Shown: piece after piece, positions 36,593 through 45,339 of the stretch
Layout: each line of letters opens with the position of its first letter
Numbering within the stretch: the stretch's first letter is position 1
Source of the DNA: JASHPR01 sp963778075
GTDB lineage: Bacteria > Actinomycetota > Actinomycetes > Streptosporangiales > Streptosporangiaceae
Direction of reading: 5' to 3'
NCBI GenBank assembly: GCA_963778075.1
Contig: CAVZTJ010000021.1
Coordinates: 23,322-87,321 of the forward strand
DNA: 64,000 bases
The notes under the pieces: generated by a model
Told to the model about the DNA's origin: nothing
Databases searched by the model: none
The model's input: only the letters and a program-made list of their open reading frames with translations
Translations under genes and position numbers: made by a program

Positions 36593-36886
36593 ATGGTTAG
36601 GCACGTTGTGTTATTTGCGTGGGTTACCGAGGCCACCGACAAGCAGAAGCAACAGGCGGCCGAGGAACTCAGGGCGCTGCCGCCGCTGATGACCGGGCTG
36701 CGGTCGTTCCAGGTCGGGCCGGACGTCGGCATTGTCGAGGGGACCTTCGACTTCGCCCTGGTCGCGGACTTCGAAGACGCTGAGAGCTACCTCGCGTACC
36801 GCAACCACCCCGCACACCGCGCGGTCGTGGAGCAGGTGATCAACCCAATCGCCAAGGAGCGCGTCGCCGTCCAGTACGAGATCTGA
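36593..36886 (+). CDS. Dabb (stress-responsive alpha/beta barrel) family protein
   Basis: The 97-residue protein begins MVRHVVLFAWVTEATDKQKQ and carries FQVGPDVGIVEGTFDFALVA and the conserved YRNHPAHRAVVEQV, all typical of the Dabb ferredoxin-like dimer fold. The function of stand-alone bacterial Dabb proteins is mostly unknown; some act on polyketides or in stress. It lies 33 bp behind E2 with GAAGGGA as ribosome site and may share that transcript. It converges on the acyl-CoA dehydrogenase with a 3-bp gap. Confidence 0.9.
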   Translation: MVRHVVLFAWVTEATDKQKQQAAEELRALPPLMTGLRSFQVGPDVGIVEGTFDFALVADFEDAESYLAYRNHPAHRAVVEQVINPIAKERVAVQYEI

Positions 36887-36889
36887 GCG

Positions 36890-38716
36890 TCAGAACGCTT
36901 CCTCGGGCAGGTCCATGAGGTCGAGGGTCGTCGCCTCGGTGAGCTGGCGCTCGGTGGCGAGCCTCGGCAGCACCGTGGCGGCGAAGAACCGGGCGGCGCC
37001 AATCTTGCCCTCGTAGAAGGCGCGGTCGGATCCGGCCGCCCCCTCGTCGAGCCGGGCCTGCGCGATCTCCGCCTGCCTGGCCAGCAGCCAGCCGATGATC
37101 AGATCGCCGAGCGCCAGCAGCAGCCGCGTGGTGTTCAGGCCGACGCGGTAGATCTCCGGCGGCTGCTGCATGCTCGCGCCGAGGAAGCCGTGCATCGCGG
37201 CCACCATGGCCTCGACGTCGTCGGCCGCCGCGGCCAGCGCTGCGCGCTCGGCCTTGAGCCTGCCGTTGCCAGCTTCGGCGGCGGCGAACTCCCTGACCTG
37301 GCCGAGCACGTAACCGAGCGCCCGCCCCTCGTTCCGGACGATCTTGCGGAAGTACAGGTCCATGCCCTGGATCGCCGTGGTGCCCTCGTAGAGGCTGTCG
37401 ATCTTGGCGTCCCGCACGTACTGCTCGATCGGGTAGTCCTGCAGGAAGCCGGAGCCGCCGAGGGTCTGCAGCGAGTGGGTCAGCATCTCGTAGGCCCGCT
37501 CCGAGCCGACGCCCTTGACGACCGGGAGCAGCAGGTCGTTGAGCGCCGACGCCAGCTCGTCGTTGCTGCCCTCCGCTTCGGCGGCCTGCATCGTGTCCTG
37601 GAACGTCGAGGTGTAGAGCACCAGCGCCCGCATGCCCTCCACGTAGGCCTTCTGCAGCATCAGCAGCCTGCGCACGTCCGGGTGATGGATGATCGTGACC
37701 CGCGGCGCGGTCTTGTCGGCGAACTGAGTGAGGTCGGCGCCCTGTACCCGCGTCTTCGCGAAGTCCAGCGCGGTGAGGTAGCCGGCCGACAGCGTGGCGA
37801 TCGCCTTGGTGCCGACCATCATCCGGGCGAACTCGATGATGACGAACATCTGCCTGATGCCGTCGCGCACGTCGCCGACCAGCGTGCCGACCGCGGGACG
37901 GTCGCCGCCGAAGGTCAGCTCGCAGGTGGTCGACGCCTTCAGGCCCATCTTGTGCTCGACGTTGGTGGCGTACACGCCGTTGCGCTCGCCGAGCGCACCG
38001 TCGGGACCCACCAGGAACTTGGGAACCAGAAACATCGACAGACCCTTGGTGCCCGGGCCGGCGCCGTCGGGCCGGGCCAGCACCATGTGGAAGATGTTCT
38101 CGGCCATGTCGTGCTCGCCGCTGGTGATGAAGCGCTTGACGCCCTCGATGTGCCAGGTGCCATCCGGCTGCTGGATCGCGCGGGTGCGCCCGGCGCCGAC
38201 GTCCGAGCCCGCGTCGGGCTCGGTCAGCGCCATCGTCGAGGTCCACTTGCGGTCGATCGCGATCTGCGCGAACCGCTTCTGCTCGGGCGTGCCCAGCCGC
38301 CACAGCGCGTGCGCCATGGCGGAGCCGCTCGCGTACATCCACACCGCCGGGTTGGCGCCGAGGATCAGCTCGGCGATCGCCCAGTGCAGCGACCGCGGGG
38401 CGAGGGTGCCGCCGAGTTCGGGCGGCAGCTCGAGGCGGAACCATTCGGCGTCCTGGAACGCCTGGAAGGACTTCTTGAACGCCTCGGGCATGCGCACCGA
38501 CGAGGTTCCCGGGTCGAACACCGGCGGGTGCCGGTCCGCCTCGGCGAACGACTCCGCGACGGGGCCGATGGCGAGCCGGTTCACTTCATCGAGGATGCCG
38601 CGCGCGGTCTGCTCATCGATCTCGGGGAAGGACTCAGAGCCCAGCACATCCTGGCGGCCCAGCATCTCGAACAGGTTGAACTCGATGTCCCTGAGGTTGC
38701 TCTTGTAGTGGCCCAT
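36890..38716 (-). CDS. Acyl-CoA dehydrogenase, FadE5-like
   Basis: The 608-residue length and N-terminal extension (MGHYKSNLRDIEFNLFEMLG) match the long FadE5-type dehydrogenases. The flavin/substrate region is STMALTEPDAGSDVGAGRTR and the predicted catalytic Glu is in DSLYEGTTAIQGMDLYF. A C-terminal domain of about 130 residues follows, as in FadE5. It introduces the 2,3-double bond into acyl-CoAs of broad chain length. Upstream, at 38750-38785, two matching palindromic boxes suggest control by a TetR-type fatty-acid repressor. Confidence 0.92.
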   Translation of the reverse strand: MGHYKSNLRDIEFNLFEMLGRQDVLGSESFPEIDEQTARGILDEVNRLAIGPVAESFAEADRHPPVFDPGTSSVRMPEAFKKSFQAFQDAEWFRLELPPELGGTLAPRSLHWAIAELILGANPAVWMYASGSAMAHALWRLGTPEQKRFAQIAIDRKWTSTMALTEPDAGSDVGAGRTRAIQQPDGTWHIEGVKRFITSGEHDMAENIFHMVLARPDGAGPGTKGLSMFLVPKFLVGPDGALGERNGVYATNVEHKMGLKASTTCELTFGGDRPAVGTLVGDVRDGIRQMFVIIEFARMMVGTKAIATLSAGYLTALDFAKTRVQGADLTQFADKTAPRVTIIHHPDVRRLLMLQKAYVEGMRALVLYTSTFQDTMQAAEAEGSNDELASALNDLLLPVVKGVGSERAYEMLTHSLQTLGGSGFLQDYPIEQYVRDAKIDSLYEGTTAIQGMDLYFRKIVRNEGRALGYVLGQVREFAAAEAGNGRLKAERAALAAAADDVEAMVAAMHGFLGASMQQPPEIYRVGLNTTRLLLALGDLIIGWLLARQAEIAQARLDEGAAGSDRAFYEGKIGAARFFAATVLPRLATERQLTEATTLDLMDLPEEAF

Positions 38717-38749
38717 TACTGCCTCCCCGAACTCGCCCCGGCAAGATCG

Positions 38750-38785
38750 TACTCACGAGTAACTTAAGTATACTACCTACGGGTA
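38750..38785. promoter_or_regulatory. Paired palindromic operator-like boxes before the FadE5-like gene
   Basis: Two 12-bp boxes, TACTCACGAGTA (38750-38761) and TACCTACGGGTA (38774-38785), fit the shared pattern TACYYACGRGTA and are 24 bp apart centre to centre. The palindromes ACTTAAGT and AGTATACT lie between them. The AT-rich block is 34-69 bp upstream of the acyl-CoA dehydrogenase start, as expected for an operator overlapping the promoter. Confidence 0.65.
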
Positions 38786-38871
38786 AGTCCGGGCCAGCCG
38801 GGAGAATGTGACGTCGAGCGAGCGGGTGGGCATCCGTGAGGCGGTGCATCGGGAGCCGCGGCACTGGCCGG

Positions 38872-39777
38872 CTATTTCAGGATGTTGACCGCCCTGGCGA
38901 TCACCAGAGCCCCCACGGCAAGGGCCACGGCCGACTGGGCAGCCATCGTCAGCTTGGCCCACCGGGACAGCGGCATCACGTCCGTCGGGCTGAACGCGGT
39001 CGCGTTCGTGAACGACAGGTACAGATAGTCGACGAAGTAGGGCTCCCAGCCCGGCGGAGCCAGATGCGGCGACCCCATCTGCGGGAACATCAGGTCGGGG
39101 TACTTGCGGGTGGCCTCGGCGCGCTGAATCGGGCCGCCGCGGTCGAACTCCCAGTACCAGAGCCCGAACGCGATCACGTTGGTGGCCCAGACCGATGCGC
39201 CGGAGGTCAGCAGCGGCAAGGCTTGCGAGGTGCTCGCCGGCGAAAAGATGATCGCGTGGATCAGCAGGATGGCCGAGATCGCGTTCGCGGCCGAGATCAG
39301 CATGATCAGCCCGATGCTGGCCGCCCGGACGACGTTGCCGCGGCGCTCGATGCGGACCGGGTTGGCGATGATCAGGCCGACGCCAAGCGCGATCTCGAGC
39401 CCGGGCAGGAGATAGTGCGGCAGCGGCCGGGAGAACGAGTCCGACAGCTGCATCTGCAGCGCGACGGCGACCGCGACGGTCAGCGTCACCGGCCACCGCT
39501 TCTCGCCCCTGGTCCGGCGCCGCCAGGCCGGAACCACCGCGCTCAGCACACGTCCCGCCCCGAACTCACCGGCCAGCCGCATCAGCTCAGCCGCAAAGGG
39601 ATCGGGCATCTCGGTCCTGTCGGAGTCGCCCTGTGGGTGCTCTTCCGGGACACGCGGGCGGCCGTCGCCGCCAACCACCGGGCCGTTCCGGTCGCCCTGC
39701 TCACTCCGGCCTTGCGGCTGGTCCCGGCCTGCGGGATCTCGTGGCTCCCGTTCGCTCGCCGATCCTGACTCCGACAT
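38872..39777 (-). CDS. DUF1345-like multi-pass membrane protein
   Basis: A Gly/Arg/Asp-rich N-terminus (about 56 residues) leads to about six membrane segments, for example VGLIIANPVRIE, GLIMLISAANAISAILLIHA and NVIAFGLWYWEFDRGGP. The conserved YLYLSFTNATAFSPTDVMPL precedes the last helix and resembles the DUF1345 signature (FS.T...SDT) and, loosely, a channel pore loop. Function unknown. The start may be the ATG at 39609 (MPDPFAAELMRLAG) instead of 39777. Confidence 0.72.
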   Translation of the reverse strand: MSESGSASEREPRDPAGRDQPQGRSEQGDRNGPVVGGDGRPRVPEEHPQGDSDRTEMPDPFAAELMRLAGEFGAGRVLSAVVPAWRRRTRGEKRWPVTLTVAVAVALQMQLSDSFSRPLPHYLLPGLEIALGVGLIIANPVRIERRGNVVRAASIGLIMLISAANAISAILLIHAIIFSPASTSQALPLLTSGASVWATNVIAFGLWYWEFDRGGPIQRAEATRKYPDLMFPQMGSPHLAPPGWEPYFVDYLYLSFTNATAFSPTDVMPLSRWAKLTMAAQSAVALAVGALVIARAVNILK

Positions 39778-39857
39778 CTGCCCATTCTCGCCGCCACGCT
39801 GCCGTTACGGGTACGCCGAGGGGATCCAGCGGGATCCCCCGGAGGCCACCGGGGCCC

Positions 39858-39926
39858 GCCAGCGCGTCCGCCACCGGCCAGCGCATCCGCCACCGGCCAG
39901 CGCATCCGCCACCGGCCAGCGCATCG
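39858..39926. repeat. 19-bp tandem repeat, 3.6 copies
   Basis: Units GCCAGCGCATCCGCCACCG start at 39858, 39877, 39896 and 39915 (the last partial; the first has one base changed). The array is directly upstream of the hypothetical gene at 39977. Confidence 0.9.
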
Positions 39927-39976
39927 GCGATACTGGGTGTGGTTACTGGCTTGCCTGGTTGGATGTCGGAGGTACC

Positions 39977-40555
39977 GTGCAGCAGATCCTCGCCCTCTCC
40001 GGCTGCGCCGTCATCGTGCGGCACTGGTTCGAGATCGACCTGGACGACGCCTCGATGGAACACGGCGCCCGGATCGAGCTGCGCGAGCTGGTGCCGCAGC
40101 CACGCCGCGGCAGCGAATCGGCGGCGCAGCTCATCGTGGCGGACCGGCCGCTGTGGCGGGCCGACCTCTTCGACCGGCTGACCGACGAGCCGGGCAGCTA
40201 CCGTGTGGCCCATTTCCACCCGGAGTTCTCCGGCAACGAGCCATGCTCCAGGGTCTGGGATGCGGCGCTCAACGCCAGCCCGTGGGACTGGCTGCGCGAC
40301 CAGCTGACCACGGCGGGCGCCGCGTCCGGCCACGCGTGGCCCATCGATCCGGCGGATGCCAGCGAATTCGGCGGCCTGGCGGACGCGGTCGTCACGCTCG
40401 CCCGGCAAGTCGCGCCGGAACGCTGCGGCTCGGCGGCCGACTGCTACGGGCAGACCCGGGACGCACGGGGCTCGGTCCAGCTCATGATCGAGTATCTGCG
40501 CCGGCCGGACCTCCTGAACGAGGACTGGGTCTCCCCCTGGCGCCAGGCCGCGTAG
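39977..40555 (+). CDS. Conserved hypothetical protein
   Basis: The start is taken as the GTG at 39977, which has GGAGG 5 bp upstream. The 192-residue product reads VRHWFEIDLDDASMEHGARI, PLWRADLFDRLTDEPGSYRV and AHFHPEFSGNEPCSRVWDAA. The His/Pro/Cys-rich AHFHP and the many acidic and Trp residues suggest a folded soluble domain, but I recognise no family. There are no signal or membrane segments. It stands alone between the repeat array and a nested hairpin. Confidence 0.7.
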   Translation: MQQILALSGCAVIVRHWFEIDLDDASMEHGARIELRELVPQPRRGSESAAQLIVADRPLWRADLFDRLTDEPGSYRVAHFHPEFSGNEPCSRVWDAALNASPWDWLRDQLTTAGAASGHAWPIDPADASEFGGLADAVVTLARQVAPERCGSAADCYGQTRDARGSVQLMIEYLRRPDLLNEDWVSPWRQAA

Positions 40556-40631
40556 CGGCCAGCGCGCCCGGCCGGGGGTCGCAGCCCCGCCCGGTCCGGG
40601 GTCAGCCCGGCCAGCCGACACAGCGCCCGGA

Positions 40632-40682
40632 AAGATCTTGGAGCCTGGGGTGCATATGCTGCACCCGATCCTCCAAGATCTT
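40632..40682. terminator. Nested double hairpin (terminator-like)
   Basis: The outer stem AAGATCTTGGAG (40632-40643) pairs perfectly with CTCCAAGATCTT (40671-40682). The inner stem GGGTGCA pairs with TGCACCC around TATGC. It lies 77 bp after the 39977-40555 gene and before the fadE promoter region, and would insulate the two. Confidence 0.65.
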
Positions 40683-40712
40683 CAATGTTGCGGGTGGGGG
40701 CCAGGCGGCTCA

Positions 40713-40764
40713 AAACCGAATCTCGTTCTAGTAGCCCCTGGGCGGAAACCGAATCTCGTTCTAG
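40713..40764. promoter_or_regulatory. Exact 19-bp direct repeat upstream of the FadE34-like gene
   Basis: AAACCGAATCTCGTTCTAG occurs twice, at 40713-40731 and 40746-40764, with a 33-bp period (three helical turns). The second copy ends 44 bp before the start codon. Such spacing fits cooperative repressor or activator binding. The half CGTTCTAG resembles half of the KstR-type steroid-regulon box, but the spacing of the full KstR palindrome is not matched. Confidence 0.7.
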
Positions 40765-40807
40765 AATTGCGGCCATCCGTCAGCACGCAAGCTAGCCGGG
40801 GTGAACC

Positions 40808-43024
40808 ATGACGCTTGGCCTGACCGAAGAACATCTGCAGCTGGCGGAGTCCGTTGCCGCCTGGGCGCAGCGTCACTGCCCACCCGACGTCGTACGGGCG
40901 GCCGCGGACGCGCCGGACAGCGGATCGGGGCACTACCTCGCGTCGCTCGCGCCCGGCCTGGCCGAGCAGGGCCTGCTCGGGCTGAACGTGCCGGAGGACG
41001 ACGGGGGGCAGGGTTTCGGCCTGCCGGAGCTGGCCGTAGCCCTCGAGGAACTCGGCCGCGCGCTGGTACCCGGTGTGTTCCTGCCGACCGTGTTCGCCAG
41101 CGCGGCGCTGGTCGGGGCCGGCGTGACCGGCAAGCTGGTCACCCGGCTGGCGGACGGGTCAAAGACCGGCGCGGTCGGCCTGGTCGCCGGGCTGACCGGC
41201 ACCCGCGACGGCGACGGCGACCTGGTCATCGACGGCGAGTCCGGGCCGGTGCTCGGTGGTTCGCTGGCCGACCTCGTGATCCTTCCCGTGCAGACCGACG
41301 CCGGAGAGGTCTGGGCCGCCATCGACGCCGCCAGCCTCGATGTCATCGCGCTGGAGAGCCTGGACCTGACCAGGCCGGTGGCCAGGGTCCGGGCCGGCCG
41401 GGCCGCCGTCCCGGCCGACCGGCTGCTGACGGGCCTGAACAGGGCCGCGGTGACCAGCCTGGCGGCGATTCTGCTCGGCGCCGAGGCGTCCGGCATCGCC
41501 GACTGGGCCACCCGCGCCGCCAGTGAGTACGCCAAGATCCGGCACCAGTTCGGCCGGCCGATCGGCCAGTTCCAGGCGGTCAAGCATCGCTGCGCGCGAA
41601 TGCTGACCGACGCCGAGCAGGCCGCCGCGGCGGTCTGGGACGCGGCCCGCGCCGAACCCGGCGAGCAGCGCGAGTTCGCCGCCGCGGTGGCCGCTGTGGT
41701 GGCCCTCGACGCCGCCGTCTGGTGCGCCCACCAGTGCATTCAGGTGCTCGGCGGGATCGGCTACACCTGGGAGCACGAAGCCCACCTGTACTACCGCCGG
41801 GCGCTGTCGCTGCGCGCCCTCCTCGGCCCGTCCGGCGACTGGGCCGGGCACGTGGCCGACCTTGCCTTGTCCGGGGTAAGTCGGCCGGTCCAGGTGGAGC
41901 TCCCGGGTGGTGATGCGGATCTCCGGGCGCAGATCCGCGAGGAGCTTTCCGAGATTGCCAAGCTCACCGGGCGAGACCGCCAGGAACGGATAGCCGACGG
42001 CGGTTGGGTCGTGCCGCACCTCCCCGGCCCGTGGGGGCGAGACGCTGGCGCGCTGGAGCAGGTGGTTATCGCCCAGGAGATGCGCGCCGCAGGGGTGCGG
42101 GGGCCGGTCCTGGCGATCGGCGCCTGGGTGATCCCGGCGCTGGTCCAGTACGGCACGCCCGAGCAGCAGCAGCGGTTCCTGCCGCCGACGCTGCGCGGCG
42201 ACTACCTGTGGTGCCAGCTGTTCAGCGAACCCGGCGCGGGCTCCGACCTGGCCGGCCTGAGCACCCGGGCGGTCAGGGCCGAAGGGGGATGGAAGATCAC
42301 CGGGCAGAAGATCTGGACCTCGCTGGCCAGGGAGGCGCGCTGGGCGATCTGTATCGCGCGCACCGACCCAGCGGCGCCAAAGCACGACGGGATCACGTAC
42401 TTCCTCGTGGACATGTCCACGCCCGGCGTGGAAGTCCGGCCGCTTCGCGAGATCACCGGCGACTCCTTTTTCAATCAGGTCTTCCTTGACGACGTCTTTG
42501 TCCCTGACGACTGCGTGGTCGGCGACGTGAACTCGGGCTGGCGGGTGGCCAGGACCACGCTTGCCAACGAGCGGGTGTCGCTCTCCCAGACCTGGACCTT
42601 CGGGTCGGGTGTGGCCGAGCTGCTCCAGGTGGCCAACGTGGCGGCAGGCTCGTCGCATACCCGGGTGGGTGAGCTCGTCTGTGCCGCCCACGCGATCGAC
42701 CTGCTGGGCCTGCGGGTGACCCTCAAGCAGCTATCCGGCACCGAGCCGGGCGCGACCGGCAGCGTGCGCAAGCTGCTCGGCATGCGGCACGCACAGGAGA
42801 TAGCGGAACTCTGCTTCGCGTTGTCGGGCCCCGGCGGGGCGCTCGGCGGCGCGGGGGGCGCGGCGGTCACCGCGTCCGGCGAGCCGAACGGTGCGCAATG
42901 GGCCCGTCAGGTTCTGATGACCGAGGCGCTAACGATCGGGGGCGGCACGACCGATATACAGCTGAACATAATCGGCGAGCGGATACTCGGCCTGCCCAGG
43001 GACCCGGACCCGCCGACGGGTTAG
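40808..43024 (+). CDS. Fused two-domain acyl-CoA dehydrogenase, FadE34-like
   Basis: The 738-residue protein contains two acyl-CoA dehydrogenase modules. The first, residues about 1-370, has LGLNVPEDDGGQGFGLPELA and IRHQFGRPIGQFQAVKHRCA. The second, about 375-735, has WCQLFSEPGAGSDLAGLSTR, GWKITGQKIWTSLAREARWA and the C-terminal IGGGTTDIQLNIIGERILGL. This arrangement, which joins both chains of an alpha2-beta2 enzyme, is known in actinobacterial steroid side-chain dehydrogenases such as FadE34. The first module looks degenerate in its catalytic region. A steroid or bile-acid substrate is an inference. Two identical operator-like repeats lie upstream. Confidence 0.88.
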   Translation: MTLGLTEEHLQLAESVAAWAQRHCPPDVVRAAADAPDSGSGHYLASLAPGLAEQGLLGLNVPEDDGGQGFGLPELAVALEELGRALVPGVFLPTVFASAALVGAGVTGKLVTRLADGSKTGAVGLVAGLTGTRDGDGDLVIDGESGPVLGGSLADLVILPVQTDAGEVWAAIDAASLDVIALESLDLTRPVARVRAGRAAVPADRLLTGLNRAAVTSLAAILLGAEASGIADWATRAASEYAKIRHQFGRPIGQFQAVKHRCARMLTDAEQAAAAVWDAARAEPGEQREFAAAVAAVVALDAAVWCAHQCIQVLGGIGYTWEHEAHLYYRRALSLRALLGPSGDWAGHVADLALSGVSRPVQVELPGGDADLRAQIREELSEIAKLTGRDRQERIADGGWVVPHLPGPWGRDAGALEQVVIAQEMRAAGVRGPVLAIGAWVIPALVQYGTPEQQQRFLPPTLRGDYLWCQLFSEPGAGSDLAGLSTRAVRAEGGWKITGQKIWTSLAREARWAICIARTDPAAPKHDGITYFLVDMSTPGVEVRPLREITGDSFFNQVFLDDVFVPDDCVVGDVNSGWRVARTTLANERVSLSQTWTFGSGVAELLQVANVAAGSSHTRVGELVCAAHAIDLLGLRVTLKQLSGTEPGATGSVRKLLGMRHAQEIAELCFALSGPGGALGGAGGAAVTASGEPNGAQWARQVLMTEALTIGGGTTDIQLNIIGERILGLPRDPDPPTG

Positions 43025-43138
43025 GCCGGCGCAAAGACCGGTCATAAGCACAGCAAAGTCCAGACCCGCCGGCGATGGTAACCGTTCCCCGGGTATTAGC
43101 CACGCTAGCCTACGAGGAGCGGCATCCCGGGGGAGCTG

Positions 43139-45001
43139 ATGACCGGCAGTGACGATGGCACGCTGGGCGGCGAACCAGGCCCCGGCGCGACTCCAGATGT
43201 GCCGTTTCGGCGGATCGTATCCGCGCCTGACGCACCGGCCGACGACGCCATCCCAGGCCCGCGGCCCGCTCACTACCCGTCGGCGCCGCCACCAAAGGCC
43301 CGGCCCTCCGCCGGGTCCAGGGCCTCCTCCGGACGCAACCCTTCGCCGTGGCCGAAGCCGGCGGCCGGGGCCAAGCCGCCGTCCGGGCCCGGAGCCTCGC
43401 CCTGGCCCAAGCAGCCACCCGAGCCGGTAACCTCGCCGTGGCCCAAGTTCTCCGTCGCGCCAGCGCCGGAGTCATCGGCGCCCGGCGATGACCAGCAGCA
43501 GCCAGGCCCCCGGCCGGGCGGCCCCCGGCCCCCGGGCCCGCAGTCAACCGGCGGGAACCGGCGCGTCGGCACCCGCCGCAGGCCCGGGCCATCGCCAGCG
43601 CAGCAGCAGCTGATGGCCCGGATCTCCGCGAGCAGGCGGGCACGGCAGCGGCGTGCTCTGCTGATGGCCTCGGGCGTGCTATCGGCCCTGGTCCTGCTCG
43701 TCGCCGGGAGCGCGTGGGGACTCACCAGCTACATCAACGGCCACCTCGGCCGGGTGAACGCGGGCACCTCGGGCACGCCCGCGAGCGGGCCGCTCAACAT
43801 CGTGGTGGCTGGCCTCGACGAGAGGACCGGCCTGACGAGGCGCCAGCAGCAGCTGTTGCACGTCGGCGCCAACACCGGCGAGCTGGACACCGACACGCTG
43901 ATGCTCGTGCACGTGTCGGCCAGTCATCGTTTTGTCCAGGTTGTCAGCCTGCCACGCGATTCGTGGGTGAACATACCCGGGCACGGCATGAACAAGATCA
44001 ACTCCGCCCTCAGCCTCGGCGGTCCACAGCTAATGGTGCAGACCATCGAGCAGGCCACCGGGCTCACCGTCAACGACTACATCGAGGTGAACTTCCTGGG
44101 CTTCGTCAAGGTGATCGACGCGCTGGGCGGCGTGAACATCTGCCTGCCGTATGCCGTGGACGACCAGTACAGCGGCCTGCACATGTCGCCCGGTGAGCAT
44201 CATGTCAACGGCATAACGGCGCTTGAGTTCGCCCGCGACCGGCATTCGTTCCCCACCTCCGACCTGGCCCGGATTCAGGACCAGCAACAGCTGATCTCCA
44301 CGGCGCTCAGCGAGGGAATCAGCTCCGGCATGGTGGCCAACCCGCTCCGGCTGGAACGCTTCCTGTCAGCGGCGTCCGCCACCGTCAAGGTCGACCAGGG
44401 GTTCAACGTCGTGCGACTGGCCGACGAGATGCGCGGGCTCTCGCCGCACGACGTGACGTTCACGACAGTGCCGCTGTCGAATCTCAACTACCAGACGCCG
44501 AGCGGCGAGTCGGCTGTGCTGTGGAACTCCAGCGCCGCGGCGGCATTGTTCAACGGGCTCAAGAACGACCAGACACCGGCCGGCCATAAAGCGGCGGGCC
44601 ACGCGGGTGCGAAGTCGAAGGCCGGCAGACACGGCCTCAAGCCGGCCCAGGTGTCCGTGGACGTCTACAACGGGACACTCATCGGCGGGCTGTCCGGCGT
44701 CACCGGGACTCAGCTGGCCGCCCTCGGCTTCCGGGTGGATCGGTCAGGCCTGGACTGGACCAGCCAGAACCTGACGCAGACGGTCATCCAGTACCCGGCC
44801 GGGCAGGAGGCCGACGCCAAGCTGGTCGCCAAGGCAATGCCCGGCGCCGGGCTTCAGGAGGTGAAGGGCCTGCCACGGGTCAGGATCCTGCTCGGCAGCA
44901 ACAACCACGCGGTCCAGTCGGCAACGCCGGGCGCGTCGAGCCCAAGCCAGAAACCCTCCCCCGGCCAGCAGAAGACTGCAGCCCAAGACGCCTGCCACTA
45001 G
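43139..45001 (+). CDS. LytR-CpsA-Psr (LCP) family cell-wall glycopolymer ligase
   Basis: The 620-residue protein has a Pro-rich cytoplasmic region of about 160 residues, with repeats such as SPWPKPAAGAKP. One membrane segment follows (LLMASGVLSALVLLVAGSAW). The extracellular LCP domain has SLPRDSWVNIPGHGMNKINS, LTVNDYIEVNFLGFVKVIDA and EFARDRHSFPTSDLARIQDQ, which carry the Arg/Asp residues for pyrophosphate-lipid binding. A C-terminal LytR_C domain (VSVDVYNGTLIGGLSGVTGT) ends the fold. It attaches teichoic-acid-like or arabinogalactan-like polymers to peptidoglycan. It ends 75 bp before a strong hairpin. Confidence 0.93.
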   Translation: MTGSDDGTLGGEPGPGATPDVPFRRIVSAPDAPADDAIPGPRPAHYPSAPPPKARPSAGSRASSGRNPSPWPKPAAGAKPPSGPGASPWPKQPPEPVTSPWPKFSVAPAPESSAPGDDQQQPGPRPGGPRPPGPQSTGGNRRVGTRRRPGPSPAQQQLMARISASRRARQRRALLMASGVLSALVLLVAGSAWGLTSYINGHLGRVNAGTSGTPASGPLNIVVAGLDERTGLTRRQQQLLHVGANTGELDTDTLMLVHVSASHRFVQVVSLPRDSWVNIPGHGMNKINSALSLGGPQLMVQTIEQATGLTVNDYIEVNFLGFVKVIDALGGVNICLPYAVDDQYSGLHMSPGEHHVNGITALEFARDRHSFPTSDLARIQDQQQLISTALSEGISSGMVANPLRLERFLSAASATVKVDQGFNVVRLADEMRGLSPHDVTFTTVPLSNLNYQTPSGESAVLWNSSAAAALFNGLKNDQTPAGHKAAGHAGAKSKAGRHGLKPAQVSVDVYNGTLIGGLSGVTGTQLAALGFRVDRSGLDWTSQNLTQTVIQYPAGQEADAKLVAKAMPGAGLQEVKGLPRVRILLGSNNHAVQSATPGASSPSQKPSPGQQKTAAQDACH

Positions 45002-45076
45002 CCCAAAACAGCCATCCCCGGCAAATCTGGCGTTATCGCCGGACGGCGATTCAGGTTCGCCGGATCCGGGTCGTTC

Positions 45077-45123
45077 CATGATCTTGGTGGATAAAGTCGG
45101 CGTCGCCATCTACCAAGATCATG
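45077..45123. terminator. Terminator-like hairpin after the LCP gene
   Basis: CATGATCTTGGTGGAT (45077-45092) pairs with ATCTACCAAGATCATG (45108-45123), with one G-T wobble, around a 15-nt loop. It follows the LCP stop by 75 bp. The arm resembles that at 31386-31438. Confidence 0.65.
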
Positions 45124-45188
45124 AAAACTAGCATGCAGGACCAGCTAGCTCGGGACCGTGCGACCGCATCGCAGGCCCCGGGAGCCCC

Positions 45189-45339
45189 GGTCAGACCCAA
45201 TACCGCTAACTCTCGGGCTCACAGCACCAAGCGCGCACGACGTCGGCGGGCAACCACAATCCGATTTTCACCGCCCGCAGGGCGTTCCCGCCAGGGACAC
45301 CCACGACTAACTTAAGTTAGCGGTATTGCGGTTAGACCC
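45189..45339. repeat. Inverted-repeat-bounded 150-bp segment
   Basis: AATACCGCTAACT (45199-45211) and AGTTAGCGGTATT (45315-45327) are perfect inverted repeats. The outer flanks (GGTCAGACCC and GGTTAGACC) extend the match to about 23-25 bp with gaps. The segment between has no convincing gene. The palindrome TAACTTAAGTTA adjoins the right arm. It could be a MITE-like remnant or a paired regulatory site. Confidence 0.5.

Noticed and set aside
40713..40764. Assignment of the repeats as true KstR boxes
   Set aside because: The spacing GAAT-CTC-GTTC does not match the KstR GAAC-NN-GTTC palindrome, so only an operator-like repeat is claimed.
45121..45315. 64-codon plus-strand frame after the LCP gene
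   Set aside because: It starts inside a hairpin and spans an inverted repeat; the composition is Arg/Ala/Thr-rich without pattern.
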